Made by a program: the position numbers and the translations under genes | Shown here: positions 19,501 through 27,450 of the stretch, piece by piece | Layout of the letters: every line of letters starts with the position of its first letter | Position numbering within the stretch: the stretch's first letter is position 1 | Assembly (NCBI GenBank): GCA_944325085.1 | Contig: CALUYT010000013.1 | Location: 38,730 to 102,729, forward strand | Reading direction: 5' to 3' | Length of the DNA: 64,000 nucleotides | From: Candidatus Gastranaerophilales bacterium | Lineage (GTDB): Bacteria > Cyanobacteriota > Vampirovibrionia > Gastranaerophilales > Gastranaerophilaceae | Notes under the pieces: generated by a model | What the model was told of the DNA's origin: nothing | What the model saw: only the letters and a program-made list of their open reading frames with translations | Database searches by the model: none

Positions 19501-20401
19501 AGTATTCGCAGTAAAAGAAAATTCAGTAGCAATAAGCGATAGAACATTTAAAGCTGGCGAAATACCTATTGATATAAATTATCCTGCATCTGTTCAAAAT
19601 GCAGCACAAGGAAACGAAAACTTAGAAGATTTATACAATCCAGAAACAAAAGTTCCTGGCTCAGCACTATTACAAAACCCTGGAAGATTAGGATCTTTAA
19701 CTGGCAACAATGGTGGTTTTGGTCTTGGATTAAAACTAATAGGCGGACTTGTAACATTGGCAGTTGTATGTGCTATAGGATTTGGAGTTGCTAAGATGTT
19801 TAAAACACCAACAGAAGAAACTCCTCAACCAATAACAGATGATACAGTACCAACAAGTCCAGATAATGGAGTTGCTGAAACTAATACTTTAAATGTTAAC
19901 CCAGATAACGTTGTAAAAATGGACAATAACAACAATACTTTAGCTACAACAAATACTACAGTAACTAAAAATCCACAATCACAAAAAACTGTAAGTACTA
20001 ACACTAATGCTAATTCTTCTATGACACCAGCTCAGAAAAAAGCAATTTCATCAACTACATTCATAGAAGTTAAAAAACTTACCTGGGAAGTTCCTGATTA
20101 TATCTCTTATAATCAACACTTTAAACAATACTTCCAAGCTGCAGGTAAAAGTTTAAAACTATCTTTAACAAGTGACTTATTACTTGCAACCGATTATGCT
20201 TATACAAGCGAAATTCGAGTAAGTGTAACATTTGATAAAGATGGAACATTTAAAAATTCTCAAATTGTGACATCTAGCGGATCCACTCAAATAGATAGTA
20301 TTGTGTTACAAACTGTTAACCAAACATTAAAAGTACTCAAAGCCCCTCATAGCGTGGGTAATGACGAAAACACAACCGCAATACTTAAAATTTATTTATA
20401 G
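16505..20401 (+). CDS. giant acidic single-span protein with C-terminal TonB-C-like domain
   Basis: A 1298-residue protein. I start it at ATG 16505 because GGGAGGAA lies just before it; an upstream ATG at 16472 would add 11 residues. Residues 1-220 are a mixed-fold domain. About residues 230-1050 are extremely Glu/Asp/Asn/Thr-rich and probably disordered, with a 53-residue duplication. One membrane span (GLVTLAVVCAIGFGVAKMF) lies near 1078-1098, then an Asn/Thr-rich linker. Residues ~1185-1298 resemble the TonB C-terminal domain: VSVTFDKDGTFKNSQIVTSS, STQIDSIVLQTVNQ, then AILKIYL. The long N-terminal part would be cytoplasmic and the TonB-like end periplasmic, a reversed balance compared with TonB. 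No ExbB/ExbD genes are nearby. It is followed by a sigma-like gene and a zinc-ribbon ATPase. Confidence 0.65.
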   Translation: MASKQETLIYIEEENIKEAEFMSRSFVDMETKNRAYINALGAELAMKYLASEGIKIENIHNIHSISKILESIDIADILLPNIHIDVRVIWNENQIFIPKSHFELEIKPDIYLVLKLDTKLKYVELLGYFKPQQINLKNCNDKYYFFAKDKLSSPDSLKKFIQNYTGSTSKKISQEDMLRGRELSISLADHNLSIDEQKELLELLFLSDSLRESVLEFDNFETLAYNVASSTTKTKDSAETFTLLNPEDEEQNNIEDLKLDPIDDDTENSFTLLPAEDDIEESATRSLENKLSDTFSDQITIEENSISNNNDLDLSGTNVTEEDIFLDESFFENTTEDNETETSVEENKNEETEDQIENSTETVEDTIIETPTETENINNENVFENISNENQTNELETTEDNNSEIADEIHEDNLTEPNLDEIDLGDNLLDDNIGIQEDINIDTPTDELENIENSNSETFDTMQEDNLIESNLEEIDLGDTLLDDNIEMPEPEMGLAENNLDEDLSQTTLENELPTLSEDFSDIDQDLLSDTPENTLEIDETDGELDTIENTNNETNETETQEQETNLPEQSSTNISQELAQTITSALKESLEKKDNATNVEAGAISAEKTSTNAMKLASVAGDLVNDIVNKNIEEQQKNLDRIDYAKSTTNANDVPEHIAALAKDLSAAKIEINMKEEASGKFETPKDLSELKVVENNHKEQEFEQETIELGDMETVQTEEFTEDTDSIVNLEHLNAIDSPTKPVENLEERTQTPEVDKMDLPDLSTFEIREDGTSTFDNFATDINYNEEEQLVDFNMPSNEIKIDDNETFGFDTTTDISSDLALNDEIFENTIMDTQETLLEEPHNTEETFDTNPDEIISEEIENPASTTFDSEITSDNSDMEDINDFLNDNFEITENPTSETPQESIHQDIISEEPQNDIIEEQNAFLSDIENESPNTPNEIIEEPIINDTAEPQETSQEWLNDTNYDNLEDIEIPQPTQNELSEEDITEPDVNAPKVFAVKENSVAISDRTFKAGEIPIDINYPASVQNAAQGNENLEDLYNPETKVPGSALLQNPGRLGSLTGNNGGFGLGLKLIGGLVTLAVVCAIGFGVAKMFKTPTEETPQPITDDTVPTSPDNGVAETNTLNVNPDNVVKMDNNNNTLATTNTTVTKNPQSQKTVSTNTNANSSMTPAQKKAISSTTFIEVKKLTWEVPDYISYNQHFKQYFQAAGKSLKLSLTSDLLLATDYAYTSEIRVSVTFDKDGTFKNSQIVTSSGSTQIDSIVLQTVNQTLKVLKAPHSVGNDENTTAILKIYL
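17735..17962 (+). repeat. in-frame duplication inside the acidic protein
   Basis: Two 69-base copies (17735-17803 and 17894-17962), 159 bases apart, encode near-identical peptides: EDNLTEPNLDEIDLGDNLLD and EDNLIESNLEEIDLGDTLLD. The period of 53 residues indicates a recent in-frame tandem duplication within the disordered part. Confidence 0.8.
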
Positions 20402-20404
20402 ATA

Positions 20405-20413
20405 TGATATAAT
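20405..20413 (+). promoter_or_regulatory. extended -10 promoter of the sigma-like gene
   Basis: TGATATAAT lies just after the stop of the acidic protein gene. It is an extended -10 that would start transcription near 20420, giving a leader of about 20 bases with AGAGGA before the GTG start. Confidence 0.55.
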
Positions 20414-20439
20414 ACGATTAAAGTAGAGGAAGCTAGGTT

Positions 20440-21000
20440 GTGGAATTAACACAAGAAAAGATTGACTTAATCAGTAGAATAATAAAAAATGATCGTAAAT
20501 ATCCCAACAACGAAGATTTGTACGATGATTTCTTTAATGAAACCTGCAAGCGTTCTGTAGCTATTCTTAATGCAATAGAAACAGAATCAACGCTTGAAGC
20601 ATATCTTAAACGTGTTGTCACAACCTCAATCGTTAATGTATTAAAGGATTCCGGCAGACTTAGAAGAACAAGATCAGGATACATGTCAACAAAAGAAGTT
20701 GCTCTAGATTCTTCTGATGATGCTGATTATTCTGACGTAGTAATAAAATATTCAGATATTAAAATTCCTCAAAATCCGGAAGAAATCGTTATACAAAAAG
20801 AAATATTAGAGTTTGTAGCAGATACAATACGTAAAATTGATGAAGAAGACCCGGATAAAGACTATTTACATATTTATACTTTGCGCTATGATAAAGGCAT
20901 GACTCAGAAAGAAATTTCTGAAGAACTTGGTATCTCTCAATCTGAAATTTCAAAAAGATTATACAAATTGATGGATAAAGTAAGAAGTATTATTGAATAA
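20440..21000 (+). CDS. sigma-70-family-like RNA polymerase sigma factor
   Basis: A 186-residue protein with a GTG start preceded by AGAGGA. The first ~80 residues are helical and fit a sigma region-2-like domain, including LEAYLKRVVTTSIVNVLKDS then GRLRRTRSG. A short linker follows. Residues ~143-182 are a clear region 4: IYTLRYDKGMTQKEISEELG then ISQSEISKRLYKLMDKV, a helix-turn-helix that would read a -35 element. Length and layout fit an alternative (group 3/4) sigma factor. No anti-sigma factor of known type is adjacent; the large neighbours on each side are candidates for controlling it, as inference. It has its own promoter and is 19 bases from the next gene. Confidence 0.75.
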   Translation: MELTQEKIDLISRIIKNDRKYPNNEDLYDDFFNETCKRSVAILNAIETESTLEAYLKRVVTTSIVNVLKDSGRLRRTRSGYMSTKEVALDSSDDADYSDVVIKYSDIKIPQNPEEIVIQKEILEFVADTIRKIDEEDPDKDYLHIYTLRYDKGMTQKEISEELGISQSEISKRLYKLMDKVRSIIE

Positions 21001-21019
21001 TAATATATAAGTCTAAACT

Positions 21020-24000
21020 ATGAAATGTCCGGTATGTAAAAAAAATATTCCAACAACGGCATTGAAATGTCCGTATTGTAAGACCCGTACAGGTTTACTA
21101 TGCAGTAACTGTAATACAGTAAACCCAATAGGGAATTTAGTATGCCAAAAATGCGGACAAGAACTATTGAAAATATGTCCACACTGTCATAGCGTAAACT
21201 TTCCTATTGCAACCAAATGTAGAAAATGTGGTTCCCAATTTGGACAAAAAATATTAAAAAGTAATTCAAAACAAACTCAAAATAAAAATAAAGATAAACA
21301 AACAAAAAATATAAATATACAATTTTCACCAAAAATTTATACTCATAAACAAGCCTTTGACTCTCTAACAGAAGGTTTAAGAGCAAAAGACGTAAAAATA
21401 TTTTCTATCACCGGACCAAAAGGTATTGGAAAAAGCAATTTACTAAAACAAGTTATAAATAATTTCAAACAAGAAAATCTAGAATGGTGTATCGGACACT
21501 GTACCCCACTAACTCAGCTAACTCCTGGTGGAGTTATTCAAGACATGCTATTAAATCTGTTTAAATTACCAAACTTCTACGTTAATAATGATGATTTAAA
21601 AAATGATGCAATAAAATTTTTTAGTAATGAATTCAGATTTTTAAATGCAAATGAAATTTCAGATTTCCTAAACTTTTTGTACAATTCAAAAGACGGAAAT
21701 TACGAAGATATTATTATAAATAAGAAAAAAACATATGATATATTAAATAGAATTTTTGATGCTTTTTGTCATACAGGAAGATTCGTTTTTGTAATCGATA
21801 ATTTTGATTTTATTGATGGTTTTTCAATTGAATTTTTCACAAATTTTATGCAAAAAGATTACAATTGGAAAAACCTTAAATTTATCGCTATATACAATGA
21901 GCATAAACCTATAAGTAGCTTTTTTGGCTATGAAACAAAAGATTTAAAATCATATTTGGATATAAATATTGAGGAAATGCCTCAACAAGAATTAGAAAAA
22001 ACTATTAAATTAACAGGCGAAGCAGGAACTTATATTACAAACAGAGAAAAAGAAATTATCTTAGAAAAATGCAAAGGTAATCCCGCATTTGTTGAACAAG
22101 CAGTAAGTTATTGTTTTGATTGCCAAATAGCAGATAAAGCATTCCTTATGCCGAATAATTTTTCAGATCTTATAAAAGAAAGACTTGAAACTTTAAAGAA
22201 AATAAATAAAGAAGCACACAGAATGCTTTGTGGTGCTGCAATTCTAGGCGATAGACTAAATCTTGCATTACTAAAAGAAGTTTTCAAATATAAAAATCAA
22301 GAATTTAATGACATTATGTCTTTTCTTGCAAAATCAAACTTTGTAAGACCTTATAATGAAATATTTTATGAATTTAATAATTTATTATTATGGGAAACAG
22401 TACTAAAAAACATTACCCATGACATATCTTTTGAAGACTTAAATGTTCGTATAGGAAAAGCTATAAGTATTTTCAACCTAAACACAAACGCAACAATGGC
22501 AATGATTGCACATAACTTAAAAGAAAACAGAATGGCTTTTGATATATGGACAAAAACAACAAGATTAGCAGCATATGTCGGGGATATAAACTTATATGTA
22601 ATATCTCAAAAACAATGCTTGGCTTTATTGAATGAATTTAATGAAAATGAAACATTAAATATCAGATATAATATAAGCGAAAGACTTGGAAAACTTTTGA
22701 CAGAATATGACCCTGAAGAAGCAATTGAATATTTGCCTGATGCAATTCAAAATGCGAAAACAAGCAATAATGAAACAAAAGAAATTGAATTATTAGGCTA
22801 TCTTGCTTTATGCTGCAAAAAAACAGGTAATTATTTTGGTGATATAGAATGTGTAGATAATGTATTAAAAAAATTAACCCCAAGCCAAGAATTAGAAACA
22901 GCACTAATCAAATCTTCAAAATTACCATCACTTATCCAAATAGGTAACTGTGGAGAGGCAATTAACATTATCGACAACGATATTTTACCAATATTGAATG
23001 CGAATATTGCAAAACCTAGATTAGACAAAACTATTCCTTTGGGCTTTATATATGATACATGGCTTAGAGTATATCTTGATTTAGCAACAGCGCTTGCACT
23101 GCAAGGTAATGATAGAGCATTTGAAATTTTAACAGCATTTTTTGAAATTATTGATAAAAATAAAATTGATGATGAAGATTTAATCTGCAAAGGTAAATTA
23201 GTTTTAGCATACGCAAACACTATGAAAGGTAATTTTAGAACTTCTAAAGAAGTATTATCAGATATTACCAACCGTATTGGAGTTGAATACCTTAATGCAG
23301 ATAATTTAAATACAAATGGCGCAGATATTCTAAATTATTACAGTTTGATTGATATAATAAATAACTTTATGCAAAAGAAATTTGATAATATGCAGGAAGT
23401 TTTATTTGAAGCAACAAGATGTGCCGGTGACACTGGGAATGATTTTCTAAAAAATATTTATAAAACATTCTTGGGTAAACTATTCTATGAATCAAAACAA
23501 GCTCAAAAAGCTATTCAAATATATAACGAACAAATTACATATTTTGCAGACAAAAAGCTAGCAATTGGAGCACTTTTCACTTGGTATTTAATTGCTGAAG
23601 CAACAATAATAACAGAAAATGCTAAAAACGCTATAGATATAGCAAATCAAGCACTAGATATTGCCCAAAATCCTAGAATAAACAATTTATTTTTTATTGT
23701 TCAATTAAAAATTCTACTCGCAAAAGCTCATATGGAAATATCTGATTTTGAAACTGCAAAAATTAATCTTGAATCAGCAATTATCCTTGCAAAAAAATAC
23801 AATATGAATGATTCGCTATCAAAAATATATTTTATATACGGTAAATATTACCAAGAACTTGGAACGTTACAATCTCAAAATCAAAATGAATATCTTAAAG
23901 GTTCTGCAAAAATGTATGACAAAGCTATGGAAATTGTTATTCAAGATACAAGAAATACATATTTAAAAGACAAAATTGAAACGCAAAAAAATACTCTAAT

Positions 24001-24034
24001 TTCATACTGTAATCTAAATGGATTTAATATTTAA
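21020..24034 (+). CDS. triple zinc-ribbon, P-loop ATPase and helical-repeat protein
   Basis: A 1004-residue multidomain protein. Residues 1-75 hold six CxxC pairs forming three zinc ribbons (CPVC/CPYC, CSNC/CQKC, CPHC/CRKC). A lysine-rich linker leads to a P-loop domain with Walker A GPKGIGKS near 132-139 and Walker B FVFVIDNFDFID near 255-266, of the type seen in STAND/AAA regulatory ATPases. From about residue 440 to the end is a helical-repeat region with TPR-like segments (KLFYESKQAQKAIQIYNEQI, ANQALDIAQNP). Such proteins usually act as switchable scaffolds. No ribosome site is seen, so it may be coupled to the sigma-like gene 19 bases upstream. A role in the same regulatory pathway is inferred from linkage only. 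Confidence 0.75.
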   Translation: MKCPVCKKNIPTTALKCPYCKTRTGLLCSNCNTVNPIGNLVCQKCGQELLKICPHCHSVNFPIATKCRKCGSQFGQKILKSNSKQTQNKNKDKQTKNINIQFSPKIYTHKQAFDSLTEGLRAKDVKIFSITGPKGIGKSNLLKQVINNFKQENLEWCIGHCTPLTQLTPGGVIQDMLLNLFKLPNFYVNNDDLKNDAIKFFSNEFRFLNANEISDFLNFLYNSKDGNYEDIIINKKKTYDILNRIFDAFCHTGRFVFVIDNFDFIDGFSIEFFTNFMQKDYNWKNLKFIAIYNEHKPISSFFGYETKDLKSYLDINIEEMPQQELEKTIKLTGEAGTYITNREKEIILEKCKGNPAFVEQAVSYCFDCQIADKAFLMPNNFSDLIKERLETLKKINKEAHRMLCGAAILGDRLNLALLKEVFKYKNQEFNDIMSFLAKSNFVRPYNEIFYEFNNLLLWETVLKNITHDISFEDLNVRIGKAISIFNLNTNATMAMIAHNLKENRMAFDIWTKTTRLAAYVGDINLYVISQKQCLALLNEFNENETLNIRYNISERLGKLLTEYDPEEAIEYLPDAIQNAKTSNNETKEIELLGYLALCCKKTGNYFGDIECVDNVLKKLTPSQELETALIKSSKLPSLIQIGNCGEAINIIDNDILPILNANIAKPRLDKTIPLGFIYDTWLRVYLDLATALALQGNDRAFEILTAFFEIIDKNKIDDEDLICKGKLVLAYANTMKGNFRTSKEVLSDITNRIGVEYLNADNLNTNGADILNYYSLIDIINNFMQKKFDNMQEVLFEATRCAGDTGNDFLKNIYKTFLGKLFYESKQAQKAIQIYNEQITYFADKKLAIGALFTWYLIAEATIITENAKNAIDIANQALDIAQNPRINNLFFIVQLKILLAKAHMEISDFETAKINLESAIILAKKYNMNDSLSKIYFIYGKYYQELGTLQSQNQNEYLKGSAKMYDKAMEIVIQDTRNTYLKDKIETQKNTLISYCNLNGFNI

Positions 24035-24159
24035 TAAATTTTAATTATAAAAAAAATTTATAAATCTTCATAAGTATTCCGTTTTGTAACGAAAAAATAT
24101 ATAATATTTACAAGAAAACATGTTTATTCTAAAAATATGTTATAAAAAAGGAAATAAAA

Positions 24160-24801
24160 TTGCTAAATAATTTTGAAAGTTTTGACAACTCAGAAACCGC
24201 TACCAAAAAGGATATAGTTATCCAAGAGAGAGTAGAACTTGTTTCATCACATATGTACAAGCAGTTTTTGGACTATCAACATTCAACAGTAAATACAAAT
24301 AATATTTTTGCTAAAATGATTGATTGTCTTGAACTGGTTACAAATAATTTAAAACAATCTTTTTCATCAAGAGGTATTGCAACTCAAAATATATATGTTG
24401 ATGCCGATGCAATGAAAACTACGGCTGTTGTAAATATTTTGTGGCATAAAATGAGTTTCACAACCAGATGCAATTTTCAACCTCAAGCATTATTTAGAGA
24501 TGATGGAAGACATATTTTTTCAAATCGTATAATGGCTGTAAGAGGCAATTATAATGATATTATTAAAGATGCTAAAGATAGAGAAGATGAAATCGTAAAA
24601 CTTCTTGAAAATGAAATAGCTTCTTTATATGTTCCAGCAGATCAAAATCAAAAATGCGTCTTTAAAATAAAACATACAGGTCAAGAATTTACACTAAACC
24701 AAATAGATGCTCCAAGAGAAGTAATTTTAAAAGTCGTAGAAACTGTATGTGGAGGCGGTTTATACCACCAAGACGGATCCGTAAAAACATTTATCGTGTA
24801 A
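24160..24801 (+). CDS. hypothetical protein, 213 residues, TTG start
   Basis: Not recognised. The TTG start is supported by AAGGAA seven bases upstream; there is no better ATG near it. The protein is soluble, with a helical first half (ERVELVSSHMYKQFLDYQ), a middle beta-like part (YVDADAMKTTAVVNILWH) and, near the C-terminus, VVETVCGGGLYHQDGSVKTF, whose CGGG could be a turn in an active or binding site. No signal peptide or membrane segment. It lies between the zinc-ribbon ATPase and the Sm-like small gene, all rightward, but with a gap over 100 bases on each side, so separate promoters are likely. Confidence 0.65.
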   Translation: MLNNFESFDNSETATKKDIVIQERVELVSSHMYKQFLDYQHSTVNTNNIFAKMIDCLELVTNNLKQSFSSRGIATQNIYVDADAMKTTAVVNILWHKMSFTTRCNFQPQALFRDDGRHIFSNRIMAVRGNYNDIIKDAKDREDEIVKLLENEIASLYVPADQNQKCVFKIKHTGQEFTLNQIDAPREVILKVVETVCGGGLYHQDGSVKTFIV

Positions 24802-24849
24802 ACTGTATTACAAAAATATTAAATATTCCAAATAAAATGGTTGGAATAA

Positions 24850-24877
24850 TTGACTAAAATAATTAAATCACTATTAT
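24850..24877 (+). promoter_or_regulatory. promoter of the Sm-like gene
   Basis: TTGACT (24850-24855), 16-base spacer, TATTAT (24872-24877). Predicted start near 24884, just before the AGGGG that serves as ribosome site for the ATG at 24903. Confidence 0.5.
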
Positions 24878-24902
24878 ATATTTATAGGGGTATAAATTCT
24901 AA

Positions 24903-25163
24903 ATGAGATTAGTAGAGAAATTAAAAGAATATGAAAATCAATATCTGTTCATAAGATGGGCAACTGGCGGAGAATATGGTAAATTAATGTCAGTTGGAGA
25001 AGATTTCATTGAATTTAATATTATTGACGTTGAAACAATGAGCTATAAAGAAACAATGTTAATATATGCACCGCTCATACTGGAAGTCTCTATCGGAGGA
25101 GCTGATATTGCAAGAATTGTTGCAGAAGTTTCTTCTCAAATGAATATTTACGATCATAACTAA
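24903..25163 (+). CDS. 86-residue protein with Sm/Hfq-like pattern
   Basis: The order is an N-terminal helix (RLVEKLKEYENQ), then strands: YLFIRWATGGEYGKLMSVGE, DFIEFNIIDV, MSYKETMLIYAPLILEV, and a C-terminal helix. The G-x4-G...D-F-I-E-F spacing fits an Sm1 motif, and LIYAPLILEV could be Sm2, so an LSm/Hfq-like RNA-binding ring is possible. The C-terminal helix is longer than in typical Hfq. AGGGG twelve bases upstream is the ribosome site. A candidate small RNA is encoded just downstream on the other strand. The Sm call is from pattern only and could be a generic small beta-barrel. Confidence 0.5.
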   Translation: MRLVEKLKEYENQYLFIRWATGGEYGKLMSVGEDFIEFNIIDVETMSYKETMLIYAPLILEVSIGGADIARIVAEVSSQMNIYDHN

Positions 25164-25187
25164 AACTCTGCCTACAGATAAATGTGT

Positions 25188-25300
25188 AAAAAAAAAGTCA
25201 CACTTCTGCGACTTGAACAATAATCTTGGGAGGAGATTTTGGGATAGTTTGTACATGCATGATAATCTAACCATGTCAAATTGGTTACATTATTTTTATA
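25188..25300 (-). ncRNA. candidate small RNA with C-rich loop and strong terminator
   Basis: The leftward strand has a clear Rho-independent terminator: AAGTCGCA (25214-25207), loop GAAG, TGTGACTT, then seven or more U (25194-25188). No leftward protein gene ends here; the nearest upstream gene on that strand starts at 26147 and ends at 25818, beyond the rightward aroQ. Just before the terminator is a hairpin AATCT-CCTCCCA-AGATT (25238-25222) that displays a C-rich loop complementary to Shine-Dalgarno sequences. The start is not defined; 25300 is a guess and no clean promoter is seen. Confidence 0.35.
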
Positions 25301-25314
25301 AATTTTAACAAAAA

Positions 25315-25343
25315 TTTACAAATTAAAAAATTTATATTATAAT
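25315..25343 (+). promoter_or_regulatory. leaderless promoter of aroQ
   Basis: TTTACA (25315-25320), 17-base spacer, TATAAT (25338-25343), six bases, ATG at 25350. The predicted start of transcription is the A of the ATG, and no Shine-Dalgarno exists. Confidence 0.75.
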
Positions 25344-25349
25344 AAAACT

Positions 25350-25805
25350 ATGAACAAAGATTTAAACATACTTATAATTAATGGTCCAAACCTAAATTTG
25401 CTTGGAGTCAGAGAGCCTGAAAAATATGGTTCTAAGTCATATAAAGACTTAGAAATGGAATTGCATGAATATTCTTTTGAACTTGGAATTAATATTGAAA
25501 TATTCCAAAGCAATTTTGAGGGCGAAATAATAGAAAAAATCCAATATGCACTAGGAAACTTTGATGGTATCGTTCTAAATGCAGGAGCATATACCCACAC
25601 AAGTGTAGCCATTCGAGATGCTCTTACATCAGTAAAAATACCGACAGTAGAAGTACATATCTCAAACATCTATCAAAGAGAAGAATTTCGACACAATTCA
25701 ATGTTTGCAGATGTTTGCGTGGGGCAAATTACAGGCTTTAAAACAGATAGTTATAAACTTGGTCTTCAAGGACTGGTTAATTTCTTAACCAGTGCTAACG
25801 ATTAA
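25350..25805 (+). CDS. aroQ: type II 3-dehydroquinate dehydratase
   Basis: Third step of the shikimate pathway: dehydration of 3-dehydroquinate to 3-dehydroshikimate. The 151 residues match the dodecameric type II family. INGPNLNLLGVREPEKYG at the N-terminus carries the catalytic Tyr/Arg loop. SNFEGEIIEKI and LNAGAYTHTSVAIRDAL follow, then VEVHISNIYQREEFRHNS with the catalytic His. The ending is IKHI-like in other members; here it closes with YKLGLQGLVNFLT. No other aro gene is near. The start codon sits exactly where transcription should begin, so it is probably translated from a leaderless message. Confidence 0.95.
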   Translation: MNKDLNILIINGPNLNLLGVREPEKYGSKSYKDLEMELHEYSFELGINIEIFQSNFEGEIIEKIQYALGNFDGIVLNAGAYTHTSVAIRDALTSVKIPTVEVHISNIYQREEFRHNSMFADVCVGQITGFKTDSYKLGLQGLVNFLTSAND

Positions 25806-25817
25806 AATATAAAATTG

Positions 25818-26147
25818 TTATTTTGCAACTTTAAATTCTGATCTATATGCATCCAATAATTGAGTTGCTTCCTCATAAGAATGATTTTCTTGATATTTAT
25901 CAAAAATCATATTCATTTGAGCAACTTGAACAGGATTTTTTAGCAATATATTCATATCGCTTTCTACAGAATCAGTAGAAACTTGAGACTTGCCCAAAGA
26001 CGCAGCAGGCATATTTGTCAAATCTTTAATTTCTTTTGATTCAGCAGGTGTAGTTTGGGCTTCTGGGATTGGCTGACCATCGTTTGATGCCTTTTGGATA
26101 CCTTTGAAGTTTAAGTTGTTAATATTCTTGTTACCTATTTCTCTCAT
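25818..26147 (-). CDS. small orphan with NFKG motif
   Basis: A 109-residue unrecognised protein. It begins MREIGNKNINNLNFKGIQK, so an NFKG variant of the N-terminal F-x-G motif lies at residues 13-16. A Pro/Gln/Thr-rich linker is followed by a helical C-terminal half (VQVAQMNMIFDKYQENHSY, ATQLLDAYRSEF). No signal peptide or membrane segment. The ribosome site AAGGTGAT precedes the ATG at 26147. Convergent with aroQ, with 12 bases between the stops and no obvious terminator. Confidence 0.65.
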   Translation of the reverse strand: MREIGNKNINNLNFKGIQKASNDGQPIPEAQTTPAESKEIKDLTNMPAASLGKSQVSTDSVESDMNILLKNPVQVAQMNMIFDKYQENHSYEEATQLLDAYRSEFKVAK

Positions 26148-26330
26148 AGTATCACCTTACTTTCAGAATTTATATTCTTAGTATCTTCATGTTGGTTTTT
26201 GTATAGAAAACTCATAAATAAAAAATTTTGCTACTTTTTATCACAAAAAATTACAAAAATTTACATGTAATTGTCAAGTAGTTTTTCATGTTATTATGTA
26301 TTATATACGATATAAAGGTTTAATGCAAAT

Positions 26331-27449
26331 ATGAATGTGACTAAATTAATTAAAGACATATGGTGGAACCTAACAGCCTATAAAACTATAGACTGTTTGC
26401 CTGATTCTTTAATTTTTGTCAATTCAGAAGGGCTTATTACAAAATTTAACGAAAAAGCCTCTGAAATTTTTGGATTAAAAAATGACGAAATTGTTTTAAC
26501 CAGATTTAACGATATTATAAAAAACGGAATGCAGTCTATAAAAGAATCTTTAGATTTTTCAAAACCTGTTTTAGCAACTGCTACAGTTTCAAACAAAGAA
26601 TTTTTTGTAGAATTAAATGCAATGAAAAAAGGTCATGGTTTTTGTGTAAGCGTTAGAGACATGACCAAATTAACAACAGAATTAATAAATGAAGAAAAAA
26701 CCCTAAGATTTAACAATGAAAAAAATGCTATGTTATCTAAATTAGAAGGAGATATCAAATCTCCAATAACATCAATTAGCGGATTTTCAAGAGGGTTATT
26801 AGACGGTTTAGGTGGGGAATTATCAGAAAAGCAACACAAATACGTAAAAATAATAAATACCAATGCTGATGAATTATATCATTTTATGGACAAATTGTTA
26901 GAATTTTCTAAAGCTGAATCATCTATTTACGAAGCAGATTATCACGTATTTGATATTGTTGAACTATATAAAGCTATAAGTAAAGATTTTGAAACTATAT
27001 TTAGAGAAAAACAAATAACATTTGATTTGGATTACTTTAGTCTTGAAAAAAGAAATGTTTTCACAGATTTGAATGCAATGAAAATCATATATAAAAACAT
27101 ACTGGAAGTAGCAAGTGCAATGACAGAAACAGGCTTTATTTCAGTAAAATTATCACATCCTGATGAAATGACTTGCATAAAATACAAGCTTAATATAACT
27201 GCAGAAAAACAAAAATCATATTTACAAATTACAATCAGCGATTCTGGTTCAGGGATTGCTGAAGATGATATGAAATATATTTGTGAACCTTATGCACAAT
27301 TAGAAAAAGGTAAAAAGAACTTCTTAAGAGCATTAAAACTTGGAACAGCAAGCATATTAACAAAGAGAGCTAATGGACTTATAAGTATTAAATCAGAAAT
27401 GATGAAAGGTACAAAATATTGTATAGTCCTTCCTATAGAAAAGGAATAA
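26331..27449 (+). CDS. PAS-histidine-kinase-like protein lacking the phospho-acceptor histidine
   Basis: A 372-residue cytoplasmic sensor-like protein. Residues ~20-115 are a PAS domain (LPDSLIFVNSEGLITKFNEKA). Residues ~125-195 form the dimerisation helices, but where a kinase has S-H-E-L-x-T-P this has E-G-D-I-K-S-P, so Gly140 replaces the histidine. The N box is also changed (NILEVA instead of NLLxNA). The G1 box DSGSG (304-308) is kept, while the G2 loop is reduced (ALKLGTASIL). It may bind nucleotide and act as a pseudokinase. AAAGG lies 12 bases before the ATG; a three-codon reading frame (26323-26334) overlaps the start. It is one base upstream of the ABC ATPase gene, so the two are coupled. 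Confidence 0.75.
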   Translation: MNVTKLIKDIWWNLTAYKTIDCLPDSLIFVNSEGLITKFNEKASEIFGLKNDEIVLTRFNDIIKNGMQSIKESLDFSKPVLATATVSNKEFFVELNAMKKGHGFCVSVRDMTKLTTELINEEKTLRFNNEKNAMLSKLEGDIKSPITSISGFSRGLLDGLGGELSEKQHKYVKIINTNADELYHFMDKLLEFSKAESSIYEADYHVFDIVELYKAISKDFETIFREKQITFDLDYFSLEKRNVFTDLNAMKIIYKNILEVASAMTETGFISVKLSHPDEMTCIKYKLNITAEKQKSYLQITISDSGSGIAEDDMKYICEPYAQLEKGKKNFLRALKLGTASILTKRANGLISIKSEMMKGTKYCIVLPIEKE

Positions 27450-27450
27450 T

